Source: Annulohypoxylon bovei var. microspora
Lineage: Eukaryota > Ascomycota > Sordariomycetes > Xylariales > Hypoxylaceae
Assembly: GCA_022836615.1 (NCBI GenBank)
Contig: MU405220.1
Span: forward strand, 186,001 to 250,000
Length of the DNA: 64,000 bases
Direction of reading: 5' to 3'
The notes under the pieces were generated by a model that was not told the origin of the DNA, did not search any database, and was given only the letters and a program-made list of their open reading frames with translations. Each line of letters begins with the position of its first letter. Position 1 is the stretch's first letter. The position numbers were made by a program, and so were the translations under genes. Positions 1 through 12,900 of this stretch are shown here, piece by piece.

Positions 1-891
1 GAGGAGCAGCAGCCACTACTAGGCGACAGCAATAATCAAATTTCTAAGATGACAAGATGGCGGAAGAGCATGGCCGTCGACGTGCGCCGCGATTGGGCTG
101 ATTTGGTTCTACTGGCTTGCTACATCATCACCGGCCTTCTCGACAGCGCGTCGATATCAACCTGGGGCTCCTTCGTGTCGATGCAGACAGGTACGTGCCA
201 CCACAACATCGCAGTATAAATTCGTAGAAAATTACGAGTCACATCACACGCAAACTACCTTATACGTACCACATTGCCAACCCACGTTGACCAACCCTCC
301 ACAATAGGCAACACCGTGTACTTCGGCCTAGGGCTCGCGGCGCCGCACGAATCAACGCGGTGGATCAAGTCCGGGACGTCGCTGGGGTGCTTCTGCATCG
401 GGTCCGTGTTCTTCTCTTCCCTGCACCGAATGCCCTCGCCGTCTCCGAAGCGGCGCTGGATTCTCTGTCTCTCCTTTACGCTGCAGATGTTGTTCATCGC
501 CGCTGCCGCCGCTATCCTAAGTTTCGGCCCGCAGGCCGCCGGTGATGCCAAGGAGTCCATCGACTGGCCGGTGCTAGTGCCCATCGCGCTAGTTGCCTTC
601 CAGAGCTGCGGCCAGGCCGTTGCTAGTAGAGCACTGAAGTACAATGCACTCACGAGTGTCGTCCTGACGAGTATCTACTGCGACCTGTTCTCCGATGCGG
701 AGATTCTAGCCCCGCGAAACCCGGAGCGTAACCGTAGGGTTGGTGCCCCGACGCTGCTCCTGATCGGTGCTGTGCTAGGCGGGGTGCTCGCCAGAAGTAG
801 TGTCGGTGCCGCGGGGGTTCTATGGATTGCTGCTGCAATGAAATTGTTCGTTGTTATCTCGTGGCTGGTCTGGCCGGCCGAGAAGGAATAG
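1..891 (+). CDS. DUF1275 (YoaK-like) membrane protein, 5' partial
   Basis: Exon 1 runs from the window edge to 190 and exon 2 from 308 to 891 (TAG). The intron at 191-307 starts GTACGT. The frame is open from base 1, so the true start may lie upstream; the first internal ATG is at 49. The first exon holds the DUF1275 signature: RDWADLVLLACYIITGLLDS, then SMQTGNTVYFGLGLA across the splice. Several hydrophobic segments follow, ending in a membrane stretch and a charged tail. The bacterial and fungal family is predicted to be multi-pass membrane proteins of unknown transport function. Nothing in the neighbours (an MFS exporter, convergent) fixes its role. Confidence 0.85.
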
Positions 892-1249
892 CGTTTGCGG
901 GTATGACGAGATAGGTGCATATTGCGTGCGCGATCACGGACCTGTCTACTAGATCTAGCAATGCTTACCAGCCGATTCCAATTCCCGCGCTTTGGTGGCA
1001 AACAAACATAAAATAGTGACACTTGTATTGATGTAACGTCGTCTCCGAGCTGCTGGGCTATATGTAGCCGCAATTCGTCGTCGCGTCTCGTTGATAGGGC
1101 GAATAGGTAATTCCTAAAGTAAGGTATCATTGAACAAACTCGCGGGGCAAAAGAAAGCGCCGAATTGAGCGTAGTATTGGACGATCATCCTATTATTCGA
1201 AATTATGAATTATAATGATAATGCGAGGGACGAAGAAGGGTATACGCAG
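892..1249. other. Intergenic spacer between convergent genes
   Basis: About 360 bases between the stop codons of the DUF1275 gene and the MFS gene. I see no coding frame or RNA; the open frames crossing it are reverse-strand shadows. It presumably holds both 3' UTRs. Confidence 0.5.
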
Positions 1250-3124
1250 CTATCTACGAGTAGCGTCCTCGTTCGCCGCACCCTCCTGACGAAGGACCCT
1301 CCCCGATCGCTGTTTCACCTCAATTTTGCCAACGATACCGGTGCCGCGGAAATATACCGCCACGACAACCGCGCAACATAGCGCAAGCGCGAAGTTGAAC
1401 CAGACACCTGCTCTTAACCCAGCTAGCGACGCCGGCTCCCAAGGCAGTATCTTTCCCGACTCCTCTACCGGAACACCCCTGTCCCTCGCTATCACCGCCG
1501 TCTGGATTGCTGTAGTGATTGCCAGTCCGACCGATCTTCCAATTTGCCCCATGGCGTTAACAAGAGCACCTCCCATAGCTTGGTCTTCTTGAGGCAGAGT
1601 CTTGGAAGTAAAGATAGTCAGACACGGCCAGGCAATATCAGTACCGAGCACCGAAAGGATAAATGCCGGAAACGCATATGCGAAATATGACGTTTCCGGA
1701 GGAATGGGTACAGCGAATAGGAGGCACGACACCGATACGCTTATATTTCCAAATAAAAGCAAAACCCAGGTCGTTATCCGTGAAATAAGATGGCTCACGA
1801 CGAACGCAGTAATCGCGCCGGCGACACCAGTAGGTATAAATCGAAGGGTAGTTTGCAGCGCGCCGAGCGCTTGGTAATCTTGGAAAAGAAACGTAGCGGA
1901 AATAACCATGTCGTTGAAAGCACCGAAGAACATGGCCATAATAACCATAGCAGCACTAAATTGGGGGTCCTTGAAGAGGGAGATCTTTATAAGCGGCTTT
2001 CTCGTCGTACGTTTCTCCTGATACCATTGCCACGCGACGAAGGTAGCGAGAAGTAACATGGAGATAACGATCAATAAGTAGATCCAAATCGTGCTCCATC
2101 CCACCACATTGCCTTCCGTCAGAGCAAACAATAGTGCTAATATCGAAGAAGTAACAAGAGCACCACCAATCCAATCCACGGATTTCGGCGACGAGATGTC
2201 ATCTGGCCTATTTAGATCTGGCGGCGGTTCCGGTATGAAAAAGATAGCGGCAAAAGTGACAAGGATGGCAAATCCACCAGTGGCTCCAAACACCCATTTC
2301 CAATTAGCAAAAGACGCAACAAAACCACTGATGATGTTTCCAAATACAGCACCAAGAGGCGCGCCGGCAGCTATATATTGCGTCAGTGGAAAGTAGCAAG
2401 CTTCGGATGAGAAGAAGGCGACCTACCATACGCGCTGAAAGCGTAGTTCTTTGCTTTACTCGGCGGGAATGTAACTCCTAGGATCCCAATAGCTGTCGGT
2501 ACGTTGGCGGCAGCACCCTGAGCGTTTATAAGTATGTATGATATGATAGGGATTTGTTCTATACGCTTACGAGTCCTTGTAGGCCTCGGAATATGTTGAA
2601 TCCTATCTCATTAGGGATAAATGGGTTGGCAATCATGGTCACTGCCACAAAGGCACTTCCAAGAATGAAGATATTGCGCTTTCCATAGATGTCTGCTATG
2701 CGACCCCACAAGAGTAGGAAGCAACCAAAGGTAAGGGAGTATGAAGATACTACCCATTGCAATCTACTTTCGGCAATACCGAGATCTTGGCCAATCGTTG
2801 GCAAGATGATGACAACGGATTGTATTGATAGGGTCTAAGCACAATTAGCAAGAGCACATCGAAAACTACAATGGTGATGCTACACTTTGTGCCTACATTC
2901 AAGAAGCTGGCGCCTGTGACCGTTGCGACAAGAGCGATGCATCTCGCCTTAGAAAATGGTAGAGTTGGTTTGGTCGTGTCATCGTCATCTTCCAACTCAG
3001 CCTCTACAGCTCGACTTGGAGGTTGGTTTTCCGTTTCAACGATATCAAAACGTTCCTCTCTCTTTTCTTGGGCGTTTTCGATATCCGCCACAGGATGTTG
3101 ATCAATCTCTAGCTGCCCTGTCAT
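1250..3124 (-). CDS. MFS drug:H+ antiporter, DHA2 (14-TM) type
   Basis: Exons on the minus strand are 3124-2897, 2834-2571, 2517-2427 and 2370-1250, giving 567 residues in a continuous frame. The start is the ATG before TGQLEIDQ; another in-frame ATG 13 codons upstream (3163) is possible. After an acidic cytosolic N terminus come the hydrophobic segments. MFS motif A is visible as GRIADIYGKRN, and an antiporter motif C-like stretch as GAPLGAVFGNIISG. The length and late helices fit the DHA2 family of fungal multidrug or toxin exporters. The substrate cannot be read from sequence. No biosynthetic genes lie beside it, so a role in secondary-metabolite export is not supported here. Confidence 0.9.
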
Positions 3125-4570
3125 TTTCACGGCGGTAATGGCAATCGCAGCAGTCCGGCACAAACTCCGAAGATGGAATCAACAGGGCCACCCCCGGGCC
3201 GGGCCACGCCCATACATATACACCTGCAAACTTCCGCCATCGCGATGGGGCAAGGTCTGATATCTTCAGGACTGGCCGTCTGGTGAAAAATGGACCAACG
3301 ACTCAGGGGTGGCTTTTCCGAAAGGAGCTATACCAACGCTCGGTTATTGGGAAGCTCCCCATCTCTCATCCAATCAACGTCGATTCCGTTAGAGCTCCTC
3401 CTCCGGTCTGGACAGAACGGCGATTCCGCTCTTTCCCCAGAAACCGGTATCGGTTCCAGGAAGCTACGCTTCCCCACCCATTACTTATCTCCAATCGCCG
3501 CCTGCCAAGGGCAAGCCCAACCAGGCAACAAACGTTCGCCGTCTAACTTTCAAGCGGTGACCGCAGGCGAAGTCTAGCATTACGTAAGGTATCCAGGTCA
3601 CATACCTAAGGTACCTAATTAGGTATCTGGTGGAAATGCAGGTTGGCTCAAACTTGTAAATCTCATTATTTTCTAGAAATTCTGCCTCTTAATAGATTGG
3701 TTATATGTTGCGTAATGAGAATATGAATCTTTTGAAATATGATCTTTTAACACCGAATTTGTGGGGTATCTTCTAACAGTGATAAAAATCAACCTGCCTA
3801 AGGCATTACTTACAGACAAATGGATTACCGTCGATGGCGTTTTGTTCGTCGTTTTATTCGTCGTTTTTCTTGTTTTCGTCGCATTCATTATCGCCGTTAT
3901 CGTCGCTAGCGCTGCAATTGTTGTAATTTCGAAGTTTGAGACCTGTGCCGTATGAAAAGTGCCTGCACCCCAGTGTAAAAAAACACTCTTAGCTGCACAC
4001 TTCGCATATTTCTGGCCTAACAAAGTTTTGATAGACAAGATTGATCATAAAAACATTGAAGGTCAAAAAATAAAGTTTACTAAAGTCCATACTCCATAAC
4101 ATTGGCCTCATGAGTATCTAGGCACACAAGGAAAAAGGAAGAAGACGGTGAGAATTGGTGAGAATTGGTGGCGTCGTTGCCTTAGGACCCCTGTTCATGA
4201 GTCACGTTGTCGCGCGTTGTTTTGGCGTCGACTGGTGTCAACTGTCATCATCTTTTTATTTTTCTTTTCTACTGTGTCTACATGTACGTACCTTAACCGG
4301 GTACCAACCTGCAACTTACCTTGCACCTTCCTAGGCAGTTACCATGGCAGGCAGTAAAGTTGCTTGGCTACTGCCAGTTTCCGTTTGTATATAATATCGG
4401 ATGCTCTAAACCAATAAGTCCAATTATGTTTTTTTCCCGCCAAACATCTTGATCATTCAATCGTAACTTTTCACTCTTCATCTTCCCCTCTACACTTTGT
4501 TTATTCACCCACAAGTGCATATCCGTCAGGTTCAATTCTATTCACACTTCTCAAAGGTCATACCCCTACA
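3125..4570. other. Divergent upstream region of the MFS and PARP genes
   Basis: About 1.4 kb. The MFS side has a GC-rich block (CCCCGGGCCGGGCC near 3190). Around 3585-3630 there are clustered AGGTA/TACCT words, including AGGTACCT. The middle (3660-4100) is AT-rich. Open frames of 60-120 codons here have low-complexity or random composition and no recognisable domain, so I do not call genes. Confidence 0.5.
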
Positions 4571-7063
4571 ATGTCTGCAATGTCCTCAACAAAGCAGTCA
4601 TCGATGGGGCCTACACTGCTTCCATTGACTGGCTGTATTATATCCATGAGCGGTTCTCTACCTGGCCGTAGAACACAAGCTGCAGTTGAACGAGATTACA
4701 TCAACACTCTTGGTGCATCTCTGTCGAAGGAAGTAACACCCCAAACCACCCATTTAGTCTCTGGTGAGGCATACTATCGTAACAATTACCCGAAAGTTCG
4801 ACAGGCAAAGACATGCGGTATTCCAATTGTGACATTTCACTGGTTGGAAGACTCTCGTAAGAGTATGACCCGCATGGACGAAGAAGAGTATCTCTTCGAG
4901 CCGTCATCTACGACAGGTAACTCCCAGAAAGCACAGGAAGTTGTCAATAAGAACGATAATGCCAACAACGACCACGACAACGATGACAATGGCGACAATG
5001 ATGACATGCAGACACACGCAAAGAGGGGTAGATCCACCGAAGATGAAGCTGAGAAGCGGAAAGTTCATATCGGTGAGGCACAGATTGCAAAATCTCGGAA
5101 CGCAGCAATTCCCTTAGACGAGGGAGCTCAAGTTGAACTTCCTGGTTATGAAGTCTATATTGACGAAGATGGAGTAATATTTGATGCCTCACTGAACCTT
5201 GCATCTAATACGAATAACATGAACAAATTTTACCGACTACAAGTATGTACTTTGATCCTTGGGAAATCACTAGGTCAACCATGCATGGCTACTCTTTCAA
5301 AAACTAACCAGCTCTTTTAGCTTCTTCGCTGCCTCAGTAACAAATTTTACTGCCGAACCCGATGGGGACGAGTAGGAGACAGAGGAACCACAATGGTCCT
5401 CGGAAATGGTACCTTGATCTCGGCTCTCCGCGAATTTAACGGAAAATTTCAAGCAAAGACTGGTCTTAGCTGGACAAATCGTGCTGACCCCTCACGGCCA
5501 AAGAAATACATCTTCATTGAGAGAAGTGTAAGTCTCCTCTACCATTTCAAAGTCTTTTGGTAGCAATTGCTGACTAGAAATGGTTTAGTACGAGCCAGAA
5601 GAGGAAGCGGAAGCCCCCAAAAAGACAGACATGCCACAGTCTCACTTAGCGAGGCCAGTACAGGAACTGATGAAGTTGATATTCAACAGACAGTATTTCG
5701 CGGCCACAATGGCAGACCTAAACTACAATGCCAATACGCTACCTTTGGGCAAACTAAGCAAGTCAACTATTATGCGAGGGTACGAAGCGTTAACAAACCT
5801 ATCCGCTCTCCTAAATGACCCATCGCTATGCTATTCTCGATACAACTGTCCATATAGCACCGCCACGGAAGAGCTATCCAACCTATACTTCTCTCTGATC
5901 CCACATGTATTTGGGAGGAACAAGCCTCCAATAATTGAGGATCTGGCATCGCTTCAAAGGGAAATAGAACTTCTCGAGAGCTTGTCGGATATGAAGGATG
6001 CTTCGTTATTGATGGCGGGGGATAATGAGAGGATACACGTGATGGACCAGCAGTTCCAAAGTCTAGGGCTAGACGAAATGTCAGTCTTAGATAGTACCAG
6101 CCAAGAATTCATTGAGCTGAAGGATCTATTACTTAAGACGCAAGGCGCAACACATCAACTTCGTTACGAGATCTCGGAGATCTTTAGGATCTCGAGGAGA
6201 GGCGAAAAAGACCGTCTCGAGGCGTCATACAGCTCCCCCAGAGATAGGCGACTCCTCTGGCACGGTTCGAGGTGCACCAATTTTGGTGGTATTCTCTCCC
6301 AAGGATTGCGTATCGCACCTCCTGAAGCACCAGTTAGCGGCTACAGGTATGTAGAGATATCATTATCTCACGACTCTTTTTCTCCTTTCAAGCTTCCTCT
6401 CCCCCACGATACCTACTACTCTAGTGTACTGACCTGAGACTAACATATTCGCAGTATGTCATCAAGTTTTTCTTCATATGCTCGTCATGCCCCTTCTTCG
6501 CCCCCTTTTCACCTTTTCTCCCTCTTCATGGAACACGACCGAATATTAACGCATGGCAGTGTTTGGAAAAGGGGTGTATTTGGCAGATACTTCTAGCAAG
6601 GTGAGCACTCAAGTTAGCTTCAGTGCTTGACGCAAATAACTAACATATCATCTAACCTAGTCCGCCAATTACTGCCGTTCTGATACCAGCAACGGCCATG
6701 CACTCCTACTCTTATGCGAGGCCGAGCTAGGAAATCCTATGCAGCTTGCCAATTGCATGACACCATTAGCTGCAGAAACAGCGAAGGATAGCGGGCTCCT
6801 CTCTACATGGGGACAAGGCCAAATGGGTCCTACGTCATGGAAGGACGCTGGATGTATACATCCATCATTAAAGGGTACTATAGTAGTAAGGCAAACCCAA
6901 ATTCCGTTCGTCCATTGTCATTTGCTAACGATCGCCGTTTCCTTAGCCCGATACTCAAGGCCTCGTCCCGACAAGCTTACCATCCGACCTTATTTATAAC
7001 GAGTACATATGTTACGATGTAGCTCAGGTACGTCTTAAGTACCTCTTCCGGATCCGGATGTAG
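4571..7063 (+). CDS. PARP: Poly(ADP-ribose) polymerase (BRCT-WGR-PARP)
   Basis: It transfers ADP-ribose from NAD+ to proteins in DNA-damage signalling. Exons: 4571-5242, 5321-5527, 5589-6346, a putative 11-nt exon 6455-6465, 6560-6600, 6661-6885 and 6947-7063, giving 676 residues in that model. Domains in order: BRCT (about residues 15-105, FHWLEDS near its end), an acidic Asn/Asp linker, WGR (RTRWGRVGDRG, about 190-290), the helical regulatory domain (from about 308), and the catalytic domain. The H-Y-E triad is visible: H in LLWHGSR, Y in GVYLADTSSKSANY, E in NEYICYDVAQ. The last exon reads through a GTACGT to the expected C terminus, VRLKYLFRIRM. No zinc fingers are present, as is usual in fungal PARPs. 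The join before FGKGVYLAD is abnormal (see findings), so the gene could be damaged. Confidence 0.85.
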
Positions 7064-7539
7064 GACCATCCGGTCCGATAGGGAACTCAAGAAATGGTTC
7101 CTCACTGGCGTCGGCCAAGGAGATCTGCCGCGCTCGCCAGTGGGATGAGCACGAGGAAGCTAACACGCCTCTGCTGGTTGGCTTAGAGCCAGCCATGTTG
7201 GACCATGTAATTCGTCGTGGTATGTATCTTAGCTCTAAGATCCCGGAAGGAACCTTATGGGGTGAAGGGGGAGAGCAGACCCTAAAAATCCTAGGGCGCC
7301 TTCAATAGGATGAAGGAAGAAAACAGTGACATCGTCCTAATATTGGGCGATTTTATTGGGGTGAGTTTTGGGACGACGCCAATTGTCGTTTCCTTAATTC
7401 TTCCCGGGATCGCGACTCGGATCTAGCTTACGTGCTTCTCGACGAGAAAGACGAGAGCCGCTGGGAGACGGCCCACGTCTTTTTTGCGGATAGCAATCTA
7501 GCCGCTATCCCCGGCCATAGTTTACACAAGGTCTCCTAG
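7063..7539 (+). pseudogene. Unidentified coding relic downstream of PARP
   Basis: One frame stays open from inside the PARP tail to a TAG at 7537, interrupted only by a TAG near 7309 and a TGA about six codons later. The composition is protein-like, for example TPLLVGLEPAMLDHVIRRG before the stops and LAYVLLDEKDESRWETAHVF after them. It is not in the PARP frame. I do not recognise the family. It could be the end of a decayed gene or of a mobile element, or chance. Confidence 0.35.
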
Positions 7540-7973
7540 GTATTCAACTATATAGATCTCACAAAGAGATATGGGTTATCGATGGAATTTTGCTCAGGAG
7601 GTTATGTGTAAGCTGTCACATTGTCCAACTCTAAGGAATAAGACTAGGAGGAAAAGCTAGTAACAAGAGAGAAATAGGTTTATAAGGTAGAAGAGCCAGA
7701 ACTACAAGCCCCGAATATCTGATACATTTGTCATTTTCACATGTACCTAGGTCTAGTCCCCTAATATAACATGATGGAACCATGATGCTCTAAAAGGCAA
7801 ATATAAATAGATTTAAAACTTTTGAATACCCATGTCTAACGCCAGAAAACCCGGTGTGTGCTACCATCCTCTAGGTAAATAGACCAGTAGAGAAATTTTA
7901 GTATATGAGAGGCTGAGGTACTAAATTTCATTCACAGACCATCAAGGCTTATCCATGACTCTTAACTCTCGAA
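7540..7973. other. AT-rich spacer between PARP relic and MTD1
   Basis: No coding frame or RNA is visible. It contains one GTACCTAGGT palindromic word near 7744 and a CTAGGTAAAT near 7872. It probably includes the 3' UTR of MTD1. Confidence 0.45.
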
Positions 7974-9122
7974 TTAAATTTCGTGTACGAATGCTTCGCT
8001 CTTAGCTTTCAGCGTGGTCTCGTCAGCTGAACCATCTTGGTTGGTTGAGGGGCGGTTTGCAATCAGGCGCTGGGCTTAGTTAGCACACATCAAATGTATG
8101 ATCCTAGGTAGGTAGCTTCGAAAACATACTACTAAGTTCCTAAGCAACACGGCGATCGTAACTTTTCCGACCGAAGGCACATAGATCGATGCCTTCTCTT
8201 TGATGGCCGGGCCGTCGAAATTCCGATAGGAAGAGAAGTTAATGCAAACAGTTCCGTCACGGATGAGCTCCGTCGGCACCTTGTAGCTCTCTACGGGAAC
8301 ACCGCCAATAATAACGTCGCTGATGGGTATACATTGCTCTAAGGTCCAACCTTCCTTCTCTTGGACTTGATGGCGCGGTTGCTTGATACCCTGGCCACGA
8401 GTGAAGAGCTGGACTCCTGTCAAGTCGACAGAGTATACCGTAGCGCCGTCATTGGCGAGAAGAGCAGCCAGCGGCCGGCCGTTGACCTCGGAGCGGTTAA
8501 TAACCGTAATAGTCCTTCCGAAAAGTCGGTTCCCGTAGGGCAGGATCGAGTTGTAGATTTGAAGATATTCTAAAATCTTGACCACGGCCAGCGGGGTGCA
8601 AGGGAGAATAGACTTCTTCAGGTTGTCCGGAGGATCCAGGAACCTGATATTATAGTACATATTGTAGATATGTTTATGGCAAAGCCCTTCGACATCCTTG
8701 GAGAGCGAGACGGTCTCCTGGACGTACCGGTCATGGGCAGGGTTGCCGGGAAAGATGGGATAGTAGACAATGATACCATCAACGTTGTCGTCCTCATTGG
8801 CACTCACGATCTCTTCTTCTAGTCTATCTTTGTCTACTTGGCGCAAGTCGAAGGTGAAGCCACTAATTCACTCAGTAAGCAACTTATTCCTCTTGTACTC
8901 AGGATCAAGAGTTTCTTACTTTTCTTCACAAGTCTTCTTTGACCATTCGGCATACTTCACAGCTGCAGGGTCATCATTTGCTAAGAATGCCACGAGTGTT
9001 GGTTGAGTCTCGGGATGTTTCTGAATAGATTTCAATGTTTCCTTCACTTCAGCAAGGAGGCCTTTAGCAATGGTGTCTGCTAATATGACCTTGCAGGTCT
9101 TTGGTACGGTTTGTGAAGACAT
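7974..9122 (-). CDS. MTD1: Methylenetetrahydrofolate dehydrogenase (NAD+)
   Basis: Cytosolic one-carbon enzyme that oxidises 5,10-methylene-THF to 5,10-methenyl-THF with NAD+. Exons are 9122-8920, 8862-8130 and 8069-7974 (343 residues). The catalytic-domain block DGIIVYYPIFPG and the NAD-domain stretch GRTITVINRSEVNGRPLAAL match the monofunctional fungal Mtd1 type. The region around PSVGKVTIAVLLRNLV is the usual end of the fold. The third exon is supported by a GTATGT donor, a GCTAAC branch site and a CAG acceptor, and adds about 31 residues starting RLIANRPST. Without this splice the protein would end in an unrelated tail. It is convergent with PARP and divergent from MMS19. Confidence 0.93.
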
Positions 9123-9944
9123 GGTTTGATAAAGACTGGGCTGAATTGAACCAGTCAGTAAGCTTTCTATGAATACAAGTATTGTAAACTGTCATTTCAC
9201 AAGAGGTATTAAAATTATAGGAGGTGCATTATCGATATATAAATTGATGCAAAAAGAATGCAAGGTGCGAGTGAATTTTAAACGTACCTGCCCCTCTACA
9301 ATTGCCCCGCGATTGAGATAAAAACGATGTGGCAGCAGCAACGACAGCTTGTGTAAGCTAACGTAAGCTGAGCTACAATAAAAAAGTTTTTTCTTTTTTT
9401 ACTCTACAGCAAGAGCGAAGTTCTAACAGACAACGTGAAGAAAAATAGCAATGGACTAGTCAAAAACTAGATATTTAAAAGAAGAGAATAGGGAACGAGT
9501 GACTAAACGTGAGTTGACGAATTTCATATCCATGCATCCCGCGTCGCTAACAACTTTTAAAGCCAAGTTTTTTTTTTCGTCCTTTTTTCTTCTATCCTTC
9601 CATAAACCCCACTACACTAGTGCAAACGACTCGCGAAATCCCCTGTCAATTGCCTGGTAAAAATTGACTGCCCCTCTTACCGCTTCTAAGTAATTTAGCA
9701 CGGATCATCATCTAACCGCGGGGCATTTCGTCATTTGGAGAAAGTACATCTGGTACAATGTACTCACAACGCTGCTAGGTACCACTTACAAGCACCTTTT
9801 ACTATTCCGATTCTCAACAACACACATTCAACATCCGACACGATATCTTTCAAAATATTTCAGATAACCACGATTGAATAAAAGAGAATTTGTACCGGAC
9901 AGGCTTGTTCGCCCTCGTCGAGTAGGGTCGCCTTATCCGCGAAA
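9123..9944. other. Divergent promoter region of MTD1 and MMS19
   Basis: About 820 bases, AT-rich, with T-runs near 9391 and 9570. No gene is supported; the short open frames on both strands near 9860-10070 overlap the MMS19 first exon. Confidence 0.5.
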
Positions 9945-12900
9945 ATGGCGAACATCAAATTTGAGGATCTCGCCCTGCAGTATGTTCTTACAGATGAGAA
10001 CGACCAGGAGCGTGAGATATCAGAGAAAGCCGCTAAAGGTGAGTTCTCCTGTAACGCCACATTATTTATAGTGACATCCGTCCAATGTTAACATTATTTT
10101 CCAGCCATTGAAGAGTCTACAAACACCCGAGTAACCCTTGGTCAGTGGGTTGCTTCTATAAACCGTTGGATTCAACCGGGTGATGATACCGACGATGACA
10201 ACAACTTCATTGCACGAGCCAAGGCTTTAGACTTCCTTGCTGCCACTCTTGGAATCCTCAAGAAAAGGAATGTCTCACTTAAAACCGACCAAGTCAAGCT
10301 TCTAGTAACTTTCTTCGGTTCCCTCTTCTCAAGCGACCACCGGGCTGGTGTCACGGCTTCCGCAAAAGCTTTAAAACACCTAGTTAGCATGAAATCATTT
10401 CAACCTACCTTGGGAGATGATATAATTACAAACGTCTGTAGACTGGGTGAAGACTTCAAGTTACAGACCCCGGTTACGCGCCTAGAGCTTTATGACTTAT
10501 TCCTAGAGCTCCTCCAAGATCCTGCCGTGGCCATCGATCTACAATACCGGCATGGAAGCACATGCGGATTTATAACCAGACTTCTAGACCTGTGCAAGAA
10601 CGAAAGGGACCCGCAGAATTTAATGAAGTGGTTTACGACCCTGAAGACATTTCTCCAGAACTTCTTGCCTTCAGAGGACGTTACTTTAGAAGTTTTCAAG
10701 ACCTTTTCGGCTTATTTCCCCATTTCTTTGCGGGCATCGGCTACCCCTTCAGGCATCACAGCTGATGATCTGAAAAACGCCGTGCGCTCGTGTTTCGCCG
10801 CCCATCATCGTATCGCCGGCCACGCAATTCCATATCTCATCAGTAAGCTTGATCAGGGCGATGCAGTCACAGTTGCTGTTAAGGTTGATATCTTGCAGAC
10901 ACTCGACGCCTGTGTGGTACAATATGAGCATCCAAAGCAAAGTGTTGTTCCTTTTGTTGATCAGATATGGGGGTCGCTCAAATTTGAAGTTCGGAATGGC
11001 GAGATCCCAGATAACATCAAGGCCACCCTGAAAGTTATACGATCTTTAACTACCCGACTCGACGATAATGAACTTCGATCGTTCTTAACCGATGCCTGGA
11101 GGGATCTAGTCGATGATTTATCAAATTCTACTTACACGGCTCAGGCTGGCCGACTGCTAGTAGCAATTGCTGGGGCTGGCTTCCAGTCATTTGCAATCAT
11201 CACATCCCAGGCTATTCCCAATATCCAGAATATGATTAAACAAGCTCAATCAACAAGCCATAAGCAGGAACTTGTGACACTATTAAACTCGATCCTTGCT
11301 ATACGATCACTCCTAGTTAGCACATTGAAGGATAATACGAGTGTCGACAAGAGCCCCGATCTGTTGAAGGATGAGCTTTTTGGTGATCATCTCTTTTCTA
11401 CAGTCTATCTTCCCCTGTGGAATGAGGTTTCTGATGGGCAAGGGACCGCTGAACAAGTGGGTATACTCAAGAAGACCATGGAGGGATTTGCAGCCCTTTT
11501 GGAACAGCAATCTAGCGACGCTAGCCCACCTCATCAATTATGCTCGGCTTCAACCTGTGGAACGATCTTCGGATGGTTGGCAGGTCCATCAATCGTTAAC
11601 CCCTTAGAAGGCAGACAATTCAGCGAGCAAATTACTGAGAGTGAGACTAACCAAGAAATCCGTGATGCTGCAGTTTCAGCACTAAAGGATGCGGTGTCTC
11701 TGTACCCTCCTGCATTCCAGATGTTACTACAACAATACCTTACATCACTTACGAAATCATATTGGCACAATCTGGCCCCGCACGATCTTCCTCTGGAGAT
11801 CAAGCTTGTTTCCAGTGCACTGTGTGAAGTTGGTTGCTCGGATATTCCAGGAAAACAGTTATCACTGTCAAATACAGTCTCGTTGATCAACGCCTTACTG
11901 GAAGCGCTGCTATGGATGTTGTCTAAACAGACACCGCCAAAATACTGGACGCCTTTTATCTGTTCTCTTCACCTATGCATTGTCCAGTCCCTGGATTCTT
12001 TGTCAAGCCAAGCATCTAACTCTTCTAAATCAAATTCGGAAGGTATCACGAAGGAATGGTACACCTTGTTTACGAAGACTATCGTGGATGCTGGAGCTCC
12101 TCGAATTGATTTAAATAAGTCGGGAGAGACGTCTACTCTGGTAGCATCTCTGATAGGACTAGATATCGAAGGGACCAACACTCGCAAGCAATTGTTGGCA
12201 TACTTTGTCTTCGTTGTAGGGCAACTTTACCGTCGCTTTACTTCAGTTCACCACGAGTCTGGCGAGAAACTTGATAACCAACCGCACGTAGTACTCGGGA
12301 AGGACTTTGGAGCCAGACACGTTTCTATCGCCGATGAAGATATATGCGTCCATCAACTTGGCCTTCTAGCTGCATCGGTAATCCGAGCTTTGACTGAAGA
12401 CGAGCAGAAGGCTTTGGAAATGGGCAAAGAGGCTTTCACCATTTTTAGTGGAATTGGGACTCGTGGAGTTGAGCCTGAAAGAGATTTGCCCGCTGAAATC
12501 GCCAGAGTGAGCCTGGTAGATGATCTCCGCACAGCACCATTATCGATGGGTATCTTGCAAGGTCTCTATCCTGGTGTGATAAGCCCAGAGGTAAGCGAAG
12601 CCTTTTCTATTGTTATTATTAATTTAAGGTTAACATTCACTAATCGTGTTGCTAGCATCATTTCTATGCTCTGAAGAGTCTTTGCACTACCCTGACCTTA
12701 GCTCCCATACCTTGTTTGGATACAACACGCGCTGCATTAGACATTAGTATCACAATATTGTCAAACAAGCTCCGTGTTGAAGACAAAGTCTATAGCCAAG
12801 CGAAAGTACAAGTCCAGCAAACTATGATGGATACGTTGACGAGCATTCTGAACAAGGATTCAAGGTCCAAACTAGATGTGGCCTATGCAACTTGCATATT

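Noticed and set aside
3673..4038. 121-codon minus frame, Thr/Lys-rich, upstream of PARP
   Set aside because: Composition follows local AT repeats (GTT/ATT runs); no support for transcription.
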